Virus record (IMG/VR): IMGVR_UViG_3300021090_000100
Span: 1-24,263 of that record
DNA length: 24,263 nt
Reading direction: 5' to 3' (one strand)
Source of the DNA: a virus
Positions 1 to 5,521 of the stretch are shown here, in pieces. The notes under the pieces were generated by a model, which saw nothing but the letters and a program-made list of their open reading frames with translations, was not told the DNA's origin and made no database searches. How positions within the stretch are numbered: the stretch's first letter is position 1; each line of letters begins with the position of its first letter. Position numbers and translations under genes: made by a program.

Positions 1-320
1 CAGTTCTTGAGTTTTCTTTCGTCGCGCTTTGTGCCCGCAAAAATGACCACCAGTGCATAGGGGATTCTCTGCCTATTAGCTTCCCGTAAGAATGCACTGC
101 CTGTGCCTTTGCGATGATGAAATAGTCTCTTTTCAACTTGCGTTGAAAACCCTACGTAATGACGGGCGCGACTCCCTGCCAGGGGCTTGGCCAGGTGAAT
201 GATATAAACGAATCCGCGTGTTTTATCGGGATAAATTGTATACGGCTCTGATGTTCCTAGATTGCCCGAAGATATTAGATTCTCATGGTGCGGTGTAGTG
301 TATTCAAATGTTATTGACAT
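1..320 (-). CDS. GIY-YIG family endonuclease (C-terminus beyond window)
   Basis: Reading leftward from ATG at 320 gives 106 codons with no stop before the window edge, so the gene is partial. A GGAG site (327-330) lies 6 nt before the ATG. Residues about 36-41 (GFVYII) and 54-59 (HYVGFS) form the paired strands of the GIY-YIG fold. An Arg follows near residue 64, then HHRKGTGSAFL, and near the edge RDERKLKN supplies the Glu expected to bind the metal. The spacing matches short stand-alone GIY-YIG proteins (roughly 100-130 residues) rather than UvrC or intron-homing enzymes. Such proteins cleave DNA, but the target here is unknown. It is the last visible gene of the leftward small-gene block. 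Fold assignment is confident; biological role is open (homing, host DNA degradation or recombination). Confidence 0.8.
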   Translation of the reverse strand, partial: MSITFEYTTPHHENLISSGNLGTSEPYTIYPDKTRGFVYIIHLAKPLAGSRARHYVGFSTQVEKRLFHHRKGTGSAFLREANRQRIPYALVVIFAGTKRDERKLKN

Positions 321-335
321 GGCATACTCCATTCT

Positions 336-397
336 AAAAACTGGACGGTTTTTGACTTTACACTGCTTATAAAACTGGACGTTATAAGCAGTGTAAA
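336..397. repeat. 16-bp inverted repeat plus 11-bp direct repeat
   Basis: Arms 357-372 and 382-397 (TTTACACTGCTTATAA and its exact reverse complement) flank a 9-nt loop. The 11-mer AAAACTGGACG occurs at 337-347 and again at 371-381, the second copy filling the loop. The element lies between the 72-residue gene and the GIY-YIG gene on the leftward transcript. No T-run follows the hairpin on the minus strand, so it is not a standard terminator. It could be an RNA processing site, an operator or a recombination remnant. Confidence 0.7.
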
Positions 398-414
398 ATC
401 CCCCTAATTTTGTA

Positions 415-633
415 CTATTTCAAATCATAATTCGTGGGATTGTAGAGTGCCTTTCCTACGTGTTCTTTGCCATCTGGTTGAGTAATAATTTTCAACGTAG
501 CTGACTCTACATACTCATTGCTGTAAACTTTTCTGATTGCCTTTTCGTACGTGCGGGCGTTGATTGGCGGATACCAAATCTCCGAATTTTTATCCCCATA
601 AATTGTGACCTTGAAGCTATAGATGTTTGTCAT
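415..633 (-). CDS. hypothetical small protein, 72 aa
   Basis: ATG at 633 is preceded by an AGGAGT site with good spacing. I do not recognise the product. It is a mixed-charge soluble protein whose N-terminal part (FKVTIYGD) alternates in a beta-strand-like way, with a helical stretch around ARTYEKAIRKVYS. No membrane segment or cysteine is seen. The gene is the sixth of the leftward block, 9 nt before the 39-codon membrane gene at its 5' side and followed by the long inverted repeat. Function unknown. Confidence 0.7.
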   Translation of the reverse strand: MTNIYSFKVTIYGDKNSEIWYPPINARTYEKAIRKVYSNEYVESATLKIITQPDGKEHVGKALYNPTNYDLK

Positions 634-642
634 GATGGACTC

Positions 643-762
643 CTATTGAATGTTTGTAATGACATAGACGAACACGGAAACAACGATGATTAGGAGTCCA
701 AAGACTCCAGCAGAATTTTGTCCTAGTTCACGTTCTTTTATGGTGATCTTGAAATTTTTCAT
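643..762 (-). CDS. single-span membrane micro-protein, 39 aa
   Basis: ATG at 762 with an AGGA site 7 nt upstream opens 39 codons. Residues 1-15 are charged (KITIKERELG) and residues about 18-36 form one hydrophobic span (VFGLLIIVVSVFVYV). The predicted topology is a cytoplasmic basic N-terminus with a C-terminal anchor. It fills an otherwise empty gap in a compact operon, which supports it being real. Single-span phage peptides of this size can be holin-like, superinfection-related or membrane effectors; the sequence does not say which. Confidence 0.6.
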   Translation of the reverse strand: MKNFKITIKERELGQNSAGVFGLLIIVVSVFVYVITNIQ

Positions 763-786
763 GTTAGATTCCTATGTTTCTCAGGC

Positions 787-963
787 TTATTCAAGTTCTG
801 GCAAAGCAAAGTATTTTGCGAATTCACTGGCCGGGTAAACTGTTGGCTCTGGTTCGTTCTTCCAAAATACGATATAGCGCACCCCTTCGTCTCTTTTGAC
901 CTTGATAACAATTACGTTTTCTCCCGTGAGAAAGTAACTAGCCGCTAACTCTTTTGATTTCAT
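787..963 (-). CDS. hypothetical small protein, 58 aa
   Basis: ATG at 963 is preceded by AGGAGT at the usual distance (TAGGAGTCAATCATG). The product begins MKSKELAASYFLTGEN, continues with a strand-rich middle (VIVIKVKRDEG, RYIVFWKNE) and ends in an acidic tail. No known motif is seen. The downstream neighbour is the 39-aa membrane peptide and the upstream neighbour is the 109-aa FGGCT protein, all in one direction with short gaps, so co-transcription is likely. Confidence 0.65.
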   Translation of the reverse strand: MKSKELAASYFLTGENVIVIKVKRDEGVRYIVFWKNEPEPTVYPASEFAKYFALPELE

Positions 964-972
964 GATTGACTC

Positions 973-1302
973 CTAGATAAACTCAATACCTAATTCAGTT
1001 TCTAATGCGATGGACTCTTGACCATATTCCTCTTTGATTTTCTTGGCTAGTGGAATGACGATTTCAAGAGCCGCTTGCGTTGAAACTTCGTGATAGGATG
1101 TAACAAGAGTTATGGATTCTCTTATCAGTTTCCCCGCTTTGCTCTTGAAATATCCGCTTGCGTTGATTGTAGTGCAACCACCAAAAGAGTCGGCAAAAGT
1201 ATTGCAGATTCTATTTATTAGTGCCTTTTTTTCACTTTTGGTCAATGGTGTCCCTACATTTTTGGTACTCGGAACGTAAAATGTGACTCTATTTTCTAAC
1301 AT
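973..1302 (-). CDS. hypothetical 109-aa protein with FGGCT motif
   Basis: ATG at 1302 has an AGGA site in AGAAAGGAATAATACATG. The pattern is VTFYVPST at residues 6-13, a helix (KALINRICNTFADSF), FGGCTT near 40-45, then GYFKSKAGKLIRESITLV. This resembles a small hypothetical-protein family of phages and plasmids with the order VTFYVPS, FGGxT, GxWxSxxGxLVxE. I recall the pattern from memory and know no assigned function. The alternating strand-helix layout suggests a small ferredoxin-like alpha/beta fold (inference). Confidence 0.7.
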   Translation of the reverse strand: MLENRVTFYVPSTKNVGTPLTKSEKKALINRICNTFADSFGGCTTINASGYFKSKAGKLIRESITLVTSYHEVSTQAALEIVIPLAKKIKEEYGQESIALETELGIEFI

Positions 1303-1321
1303 GTATTATTCCTTTCTGTTT

Positions 1322-1483
1322 TTATATGTGGGTGAGAATAAACAAAGCAATCGCGGCGACTAGTATCAGTCCAATGACTAGCACTAGTCCCGACCTATCA
1401 GGCTTTGTTTCGTACTCAATAGATTTGCTGGATGAGACCAATCCCCATTTGTTTACTGACGTGGATGTATATTTGATGGACAT
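1322..1483 (-). CDS. C-terminally anchored membrane protein, 53 aa
   Basis: ATG at 1483, with an AGGAGC site 5-6 nt upstream, gives 53 codons. Residues 1-31 are polar, starting MSIKYTSTSVNKWGLVSSSK. Residues about 32-51 form one long hydrophobic span (GLVLVIGLILVAAIALFIL), ending THI. It is a tail-anchored type protein and the second membrane peptide of this leftward block. No family recognised. Clean Shine-Dalgarno spacing and tight packing between two other genes support it. Confidence 0.65.
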   Translation of the reverse strand: MSIKYTSTSVNKWGLVSSSKSIEYETKPDRSGLVLVIGLILVAAIALFILTHI

Positions 1484-1512
1484 TTTATGCTCCTATTTAT
1501 GAAATATAGTTC

Positions 1513-1827
1513 TTATTGTATTGTCCGGCCACTACGTGCTACCAATTCACAATATTCTGCACTTTCTACGAAATCTTTTTGTAATCTTGATAATTTCAAG
1601 TCATGTCTATATTCAACTCCACAACCACCGCTCCAGAGATTTATTACTCTGACATAACCTAATCTGAACATAAATTGATATATCGAAAAAACAGAGTCGC
1701 AGAGTCTTTTCACAGGAACGTTGAACCTGTCGGACAGAATCTCATAGGCTATGTTTGCGTGACATGCTTCGTGTTCAACGTTGATAATTTCATCTTTGGC
1801 AATCCAATATCCATACATTTTTTTCAT
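1513..1827 (-). CDS. hypothetical protein, 104 aa
   Basis: ATG at 1827 follows an AGGAG site by about 9 nt (TTTTTAGGAGCGCATACC). It is the first gene of the leftward block. The start MKKMYGYWIAKDEIINVEH resembles small phage proteins that open with an aromatic-rich strand and an aspartate/glutamate turn. Residues 19-23 spell HEACH, formally an HExxH pattern, but no third ligand or peptidase-like context is evident. Five cysteines, including GGCG in the middle, are unusual for its size. Function unknown. Confidence 0.65.
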   Translation of the reverse strand: MKKMYGYWIAKDEIINVEHEACHANIAYEILSDRFNVPVKRLCDSVFSIYQFMFRLGYVRVINLWSGGCGVEYRHDLKLSRLQKDFVESAEYCELVARSGRTIQ

Positions 1828-2229
1828 GGTATGCGCTCCTAAAAAATAGTAGAATCGTCGGTTATGCTCTTTAGCATAAGACCATCACACGGCTACGCCG
1901 CGCTAGGTTTCATCTTGATATTTGACTGTTTATAAAATTAGAACACGTCGTCAGTATCTATTGGCTTATAACCCCCATTTTCTACCTGGGCATGTAACAG
2001 TAACTGTCAACTTCTGTTATCCGATCTTTACCAAACTCGGCCGCGCCCACTGTGCGCCTATCATAGCTTCCCTAACATGTTCTTATGGAATGTTCCCCAT
2101 AACTTTCAATCAATAAACTTGTTTGTCGAAAATTCACTTCTGAATTCGTACGACGTGCCATCTATTTGATTGACATAATGATAAATCACGAAAATAAGTA
2201 ATTGATTAGAATCAAATAACAAAAAATTC
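1828..2229. other. gene-free divergent region with a small hairpin and TTGATT half-sites
   Basis: No ORF here has a credible start site. A 7-bp hairpin (TTATGCT-CTTT-AGCATAA) lies at 1862-1879 in the untranslated leader of the leftward block. TTGATT-like hexamers occur near 2094-2116 (reverse), 2165 and 2202, where TTGATTAGAATCAA at 2202-2215 is a near-palindrome of operator type. A promoter for the leftward genes must lie here or further right, but I cannot place a convincing -35/-10 pair on the minus strand. Confidence 0.5.
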
Positions 2230-2830
2230 ATTTTATATAAGAGAATGCGAATAGCCGCACCTACGAAATATGAGAGAAAGATAAGAGAACTCTTGTTCTA
2301 ACAAAATAGTATAGAACAAGTGTCCACACAGAACAAGAGATAGCGATAAGAGATAGGGAATAGATAAGAGATAGTCACACCGGATAGATAAGATAATAGA
2401 TAAGATGGCAGATAGATAGATAGTAGATAGTATATAACAGACCATCATTGCATATGGGGAATTCAGGATGCAGCAACACACACACACACACACACACACG
2501 GGCGCACTCATGCGGGCACATGCTCCCAGGTGACACAGTAGAACATATGTTCTATGCCTGGTGCATAGGGGAGCAGAGAGAGAGAGAAGCAATGAGGGCG
2601 ATGGGCGGGCGGGCGCATCACATCTATAAGTTAGTACGGGTAGGTACTAGACAATCACAAATATATCCAGAATAAGGTTACCCAGGCAATTTCCAACGAG
2701 TGAACAATTGATCCTGGGGCATTATCCTGGGGCATTCTCTGTGTGACTGTCTTTTTCCTTCATATGACTGATATATTACGTCACATTGTCAACATATTCT
2801 GTCAACATATGCCCCCTGCCCTCCCCCACT
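2230..2830. repeat. repeat-dense intergenic region, candidate origin or regulatory hub
   Basis: GATAAG occurs at about 2280, 2345, 2363, 2387 and 2399, with the 12-mer GATAAGAGATAG exact at 2345-2356 and 2363-2374. GATA runs continue to about 2430. The inverted repeat CTTGTTCTA (2292-2300) and TAGAACAAG (2312-2320) has an extra copy of AGAACAAGAG at 2330-2339, and TAGAACATATGTTCTA is a 16-bp palindrome at 2539-2554. Microsatellites are (AC)12 at 2476-2499 and (AG)6 at 2575-2586. Tandem 13-bp units lie at 2711-2736, with TGTCAACATAT at 2787-2797 and 2800-2810. ORFs across it translate into low-complexity peptide and are not real. Iteron-like repeats between divergent blocks fit a replication origin or control region (inference). 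Confidence 0.6.
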
Positions 2831-2917
2831 GATCGCCCCGCGCGACCAAAACACGGCTAATAACCACACACAGCCACCCACACACAGCGAAAACACACTG
2901 TCTACTCATCTTCCACT

Positions 2918-2946
2918 CATAATTCTTTTTTATGTGTTGCTATAAT
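2918..2946 (+). promoter_or_regulatory. promoter with CATAATTC box and extended -10
   Basis: CATAAT at 2918-2923, a 17-bp spacer, and TATAAT at 2941-2946 preceded by TGC (extended -10 motif TGnTATAAT). Transcription would start near 2953, at or 1 nt before the ATG at 2954, so the first gene probably has a leaderless mRNA. The same CATAATTC box and spacing recur at 3953 and, on the other strand, at 10513. Confidence 0.65.
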
Positions 2947-2953
2947 TGTTCTT

Positions 2954-3577
2954 ATGTTCAGCCATTCAACACGACCTGCGCATTTTTTTATCCCTTTGGT
3001 GATGATAATCATCGGTGGAGCGCTTTCCCAATTCGATTCCTGGAGATGGGTAGGGTATCTTGTCGTTGTTTTGGCTGGTTATGTGTCCCATTGGCTATAT
3101 AAGATGGGGATCGAACACGAAAAGACCGAACGCATTAGGGAAAATCACGAATTGTACGCCACCATCGAAAAAATTGATGCAGAAGCACGCGCTCAGTTGG
3201 GACTTGAACCCTCCAAAACCACTACGCAAGTCGTTGTGGATAAATCCAGTCTGGTGGGTAACTATTTTTCACGATCATATCGTGAATTGCCCCTGCCGCC
3301 CTGGAAACTAAGGACATTTGCTAAAGGAATCAAAGCAGGCCGTCCTTTTCACATAAGAGAATGGACACCCATAAAAGATGGGAGGTTGCTGTCAGATGGT
3401 GAGTGGCGTGATCTGGTCAAGTTTCTCAAACAGCCCGATCCCGAAAGTAAGGAAATTGCCTTTGTAGTCCAGCGTCATCCTACAAATGAACGAAAGGGTT
3501 TTGACTGGACAGCGGTGGGTCAGGAGTGGCTTGATGATGTGGTAAATTTGATGAACACTGCCCCCCTACCTCAATAA
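2954..3577 (+). CDS. two-span membrane protein with cytoplasmic domain, 207 aa
   Basis: Hydrophobic spans at about residues 11-25 and 32-49 form a hairpin, followed by a charged helical stretch (about 53-82) and a soluble C-terminal domain of about 110 residues with no family I recognise. The segment HIREWTPIKDGRLLSDGEWRD reads like part of a compact folded domain. No Shine-Dalgarno precedes the ATG. The -10 box ends 7 nt before it, so this start depends on leaderless translation. The next in-frame ATG (M17) also lacks a good site and would cut the first span. It opens a rightward block of membrane proteins before the lysis genes, so a holin or envelope role is possible but unproved. Confidence 0.7.
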   Translation: MFSHSTRPAHFFIPLVMIIIGGALSQFDSWRWVGYLVVVLAGYVSHWLYKMGIEHEKTERIRENHELYATIEKIDAEARAQLGLEPSKTTTQVVVDKSSLVGNYFSRSYRELPLPPWKLRTFAKGIKAGRPFHIREWTPIKDGRLLSDGEWRDLVKFLKQPDPESKEIAFVVQRHPTNERKGFDWTAVGQEWLDDVVNLMNTAPLPQ

Positions 3578-3598
3578 AATCAACGAAAGGAGTATGTT

Positions 3599-3904
3599 AT
3601 GTCTACAAAAGTACAGTCTGTCCTGCTCGCGATCCTGATCCTGGGAGGTATCTTTGCCTCCTGGTCATTTGGGATCAATCAAGTCGCTGCGGCCATAGAA
3701 AAGGCTCAAGCTATTCAGGTACAATCCGTTCTGGAAGAATGCGTGACTTATGGTGCGCCCCATGCCGTTGTTGCTGATGGAGTAGCCTATTGTTATATGG
3801 TTTGGAAAGGATCGGAGTCTCTTATTCCTCTGGAGACGCTGAAAAAACTATATAGTGAACCAACGCCTAACCCGGCCCCCGAACCCGATAGCACCAGCAC
3901 CTAA
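3599..3904 (+). CDS. membrane-anchored protein, 101 aa
   Basis: A strong site (GAAAGGAGTATGTT) precedes ATG 3599, 21 nt after the previous gene. Residues about 7-25 form one hydrophobic span that could be a signal anchor. It continues with a helix (VAAAIEKAQAIQVQ), a segment with two cysteines (CVTYGAPH ... VAYCYMV), and a proline-rich acidic tail (PTPNPAPEPDSTST). If the N-terminus is inside, the two cysteines would lie outside the membrane and could form a disulfide. That layout (span, small outer domain, Pro-rich tail) is compatible with a spanin-like or wall-spanning role, but no family is recognised. Confidence 0.7.
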   Translation: MSTKVQSVLLAILILGGIFASWSFGINQVAAAIEKAQAIQVQSVLEECVTYGAPHAVVADGVAYCYMVWKGSESLIPLETLKKLYSEPTPNPAPEPDSTST

Positions 3905-3909
3905 CCCTA

Positions 3910-3937
3910 ATGCCCTCCTAATTCTCCAGGAGGGCAT
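3910..3937 (+). terminator. hairpin terminator after the 101-aa gene
   Basis: Ten-bp perfect stem ATGCCCTCCT (3910-3919) and AGGAGGGCAT (3928-3937) with an 8-nt loop, starting 6 nt after the stop codon. The 3' side (CACTTATTCTCCC) is only moderately T-rich. A new promoter follows at 3953, consistent with termination and re-initiation. Confidence 0.6.
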
Positions 3938-3952
3938 CACTTATTCTCCCTT

Positions 3953-3981
3953 CATAATTCCGCCTGAAAATTTCATATAAT
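3953..3981 (+). promoter_or_regulatory. promoter with CATAATTC box upstream of the 155-aa gene
   Basis: CATAAT at 3953-3958, an exact 17-bp spacer, and TATAAT at 3976-3981. The arrangement is identical to the promoter at 2918-2946. An overlapping alternative -10 is TAGAAT at 3982-3987. The leader to the next ATG (4027) is about 40 nt and contains GAAAGGAGT. Confidence 0.6.
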
Positions 3982-4026
3982 TAGAATAGTCTTATCCTCG
4001 ACCACTAATTGAAAGGAGTCGTCCAA

Positions 4027-4494
4027 ATGCGCAGCATAGTAATAGTAATTATTTTGATCGGGATCGCCGCAGGGGCAGCACAACTGCCCTGGTCAACTTT
4101 CCCCTGGCACGAACTGTGGGTAACCCTCAAGTGGGGATTTTTGATTTGGCTTGCTTTCGCTCTTTCGGTACGTATAGTTGCCCATTCTCGGTATAATCAT
4201 GATGACGACATAGAAGAAAGCACAGGCTCATGGGAAAAAACAGGCTCATGGACAGATGATTGGGCTAATATCCCTGATGCCACAGTGACCCCTTTGGAAA
4301 ATGAAGCATTTCGTCTGGATGCCAGAGGCAGATCATTCATCATAGCCCAAAATAAAAAGGGCCAAAAGGCAGCCCGCGAGATCGACCAGCATGGAAATTA
4401 TATTTCCAAGCCAATGTTCAGCAGTGAACGAGACCCAAATGGAGAAGGTCTCGCTAATTTACTCAAATATAAGATCAATACACGGAGGAAGTGA
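4027..4494 (+). CDS. two-span membrane protein, 155 aa
   Basis: The frame is open from a TTG at 4009, but GAAAGGAGT at 4011-4019 is the ribosome site and ATG 4027 sits 7 nt behind it, so 4027 is the start. Spans are at about residues 3-19 and 32-53, joined by a short loop with three tryptophans. The soluble C-terminal part has a small duplication (TGSWEK, TGSWTD) and then a basic domain (RGRSFIIAQNKKGQKAAREID). No family recognised. The size and double span resemble the 207-aa protein at 2954, perhaps an analogous membrane component. It is followed after 8 nt by the zinc-finger membrane gene, so the two are co-transcribed. Confidence 0.7.
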   Translation: MRSIVIVIILIGIAAGAAQLPWSTFPWHELWVTLKWGFLIWLAFALSVRIVAHSRYNHDDDIEESTGSWEKTGSWTDDWANIPDATVTPLENEAFRLDARGRSFIIAQNKKGQKAAREIDQHGNYISKPMFSSERDPNGEGLANLLKYKINTRRK

Positions 4495-4502
4495 AGTAAG
4501 CA

Positions 4503-4985
4503 ATGAAAAAATTTGATCCAAAGATTATTCCTTATATGGCGGCAATCACTACGGCCATCATGCTCATGCGGGCGGCTGTGGATCACTTCGGAGTGTGGGG
4601 ATGGGCTATCGGGTTTATGGCCGGACTAGTAGCCAGTTTCTCCCTGGCTATTGCAGGCAGTAAGATCAGTGATATTGCAGCTAAGCGCAAGCCTTTGGCT
4701 TATGTCTCCCTGGCTTTCATGGTCACCATTAGTCCCATCGTGATTGCCTTGAGTGATCCTACTCCCAATGCAGCAACTTGGGCCTGGGCCATGTTTCCTG
4801 ATGCTGCAATTCTGTTGGCAAGTGCGGTGACTGGCAAGTCCCTGCTTGCGCAAGACGAGCCACCAGCTAAAAGCCAAAGCAAGCCAGCTAAACCAGCTTT
4901 TAGCTGTAAGGCAGCTGGCTGCACAGCCAAATCGTTCGGCTCACAGTCTGCTTTGAATGCTCATCAGCGAAAACATAAGCCATGA
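4503..4985 (+). CDS. four-span membrane protein with C-terminal C2H2 zinc finger, 160 aa
   Basis: Hydrophobic segments lie at about residues 8-24, 32-52, 65-83 and 92-110. An Ala/Lys/Pro linker (about 116-131) leads to a last segment with C135, C140, H154 and H158, spaced C-x4-C-x13-H-x3-H, with the expected core aromatic F145 and leucine L151. This closely matches the classical C2H2 finger. The implied protein is a membrane anchor holding a cytoplasmic nucleic-acid or protein-binding finger. Actinobacterial Spd/DUF2637-type proteins also join four spans to a DNA-binding tail, but I see no sequence identity to claim. It overlaps the HExxH gene by 4 nt (ATGA). The site before ATG 4503 is weak (GGAGG about 13 nt away). 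Function unknown. Confidence 0.75.
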   Translation: MKKFDPKIIPYMAAITTAIMLMRAAVDHFGVWGWAIGFMAGLVASFSLAIAGSKISDIAAKRKPLAYVSLAFMVTISPIVIALSDPTPNAATWAWAMFPDAAILLASAVTGKSLLAQDEPPAKSQSKPAKPAFSCKAAGCTAKSFGSQSALNAHQRKHKP

Positions 4986-5398
4986 GCAAGGGATTTTTGA
5001 AGATCATAAAAGAACTAAATTATCCGCCGATCTTTCTGGTTTCTCCCCATCAATTTTCTATGATTGATGGGGAGGGAAAGAAAGACGAAAATAGTCTCAG
5101 TGCCCTGGTGGTAGGTATCGCTGCCACTGGTTATCCAATCATTACTATTCATTCCACGTTGGAAGGCAAGGAACGAGACAATACCATTTACCATGAACTT
5201 GCTCATCATCTTTGGCCCTGGAGGCAGCATTGGTGGATTGAAATGTTTGCTGAGAAGATGGCAAATGGCGGGGGACGTGGATACTATAGCAAGAAATATA
5301 AAAAGAAAAGAACCGATCTTCCTACAAAAGCAAGGCTTCGTAACATGGCCCGCAGACAGGCTGAGAAATTGAAAGAACGATACAAATTGCCCAGGTAG
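4982..5398 (+). CDS. HExxH metallopeptidase-like protein, 138 aa
   Basis: The start ATG overlaps the previous stop as ATGA with no separate ribosome site, so translation is probably coupled. Residues 71-75 are HELAH, preceded by strand ITIHSTLEGKERDNTIY, and E87 or E91 in the following helix (WIEMFAEKMA) could be the third zinc ligand. This fits compact zincin folds of the phage/ImmA-like type. The C-terminal third is strongly basic (KKYKKKRTDL ... RRQAEKLKERYK), possibly nucleic-acid or membrane-surface binding. No signal peptide or membrane span, so it would act in the cytoplasm. Its obvious partner is the adjoining zinc-finger membrane protein. Substrate unknown. Confidence 0.75.
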   Translation: MSKGFLKIIKELNYPPIFLVSPHQFSMIDGEGKKDENSLSALVVGIAATGYPIITIHSTLEGKERDNTIYHELAHHLWPWRQHWWIEMFAEKMANGGGRGYYSKKYKKKRTDLPTKARLRNMARRQAEKLKERYKLPR

Positions 5399-5416
5399 AA
5401 CTCCTCCTGGGTTTTT
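5390..5416 (+). terminator. intrinsic terminator overlapping the peptidase stop codon
   Basis: Stem CCCAGG (5390-5395) and CCTGGG (5406-5411) with a 10-nt loop, followed by TTTTT (5412-5416). The TAG stop of the peptidase gene (5396-5398) lies in the loop. Confidence 0.7.
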
Positions 5417-5418
5417 GT

Positions 5419-5433
5419 TATGATTGTCTTATG
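5419..5433 (+). promoter_or_regulatory. weak candidate -10 region downstream of the terminator
   Basis: TATGATTGTCTTATG begins 3 nt after the terminator T-run and resembles the sequence TATAATTGTTCTTATG at the 2941 promoter. There is no CATAATTC box at the -35 position, so this is tentative. A promoter here would place the competing hairpins at 5450-5494 in the mRNA leader. Confidence 0.35.
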
Positions 5434-5449
5434 GGCGGGACTTTTCCTT

Positions 5450-5502
5450 TCACCTGCCTATCCAATGGGGCAGGTGACTTCAAAGACCTGCCCCTCATTT
5501 TT
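5450..5502 (+). promoter_or_regulatory. three-segment attenuator-like leader
   Basis: Segment A TCACCTGCC (5450-5458) pairs perfectly with GGCAGGTGA (5469-5477). The overlapping segment GGGGCAGGT (5467-5475) pairs perfectly with ACCTGCCCC (5486-5494), which is followed by TCATTTTTC. The two 9-bp stems cannot form together. The second looks like a terminator and the first like an antiterminator. The next gene's AGGAG site begins at 5510. The regulator or ligand is unknown. Confidence 0.55.
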
Positions 5503-5521
5503 CTAATTCAGGAGTATGCCA

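Noticed and set aside
357-397. Inverted repeat as an attachment site or rho-independent terminator
   Set aside because: No integrase in the window and no T-run after the stem on the transcribed strand.
1759-1773. HEACH (HExxH pattern) in the 104-aa protein as a second metallopeptidase
   Set aside because: No third ligand, no typical helix context and small size. A five-residue match can arise by chance.
1922-2116. 64-aa plus-strand ORF
   Set aside because: No ribosome site, non-ATG opening codon and no recognisable pattern. It lies in divergent non-coding DNA.
2280-2430. GATA repeats as a CRISPR array
   Set aside because: Repeat units are too short and unevenly spaced, with no unique spacers and no cas genes.
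2233-2675. Two overlapping ORFs (119 aa minus, 75 aa plus) in the repeat region
   Set aside because: Both read through microsatellites and give low-complexity Cys/Val or Thr/His runs. Neither has a ribosome site.
4009-4026. TTG start six codons upstream of the 155-aa membrane protein
   Set aside because: The TTG lies immediately before the GAAAGGAGT that serves ATG 4027, so it would translate its own ribosome site.
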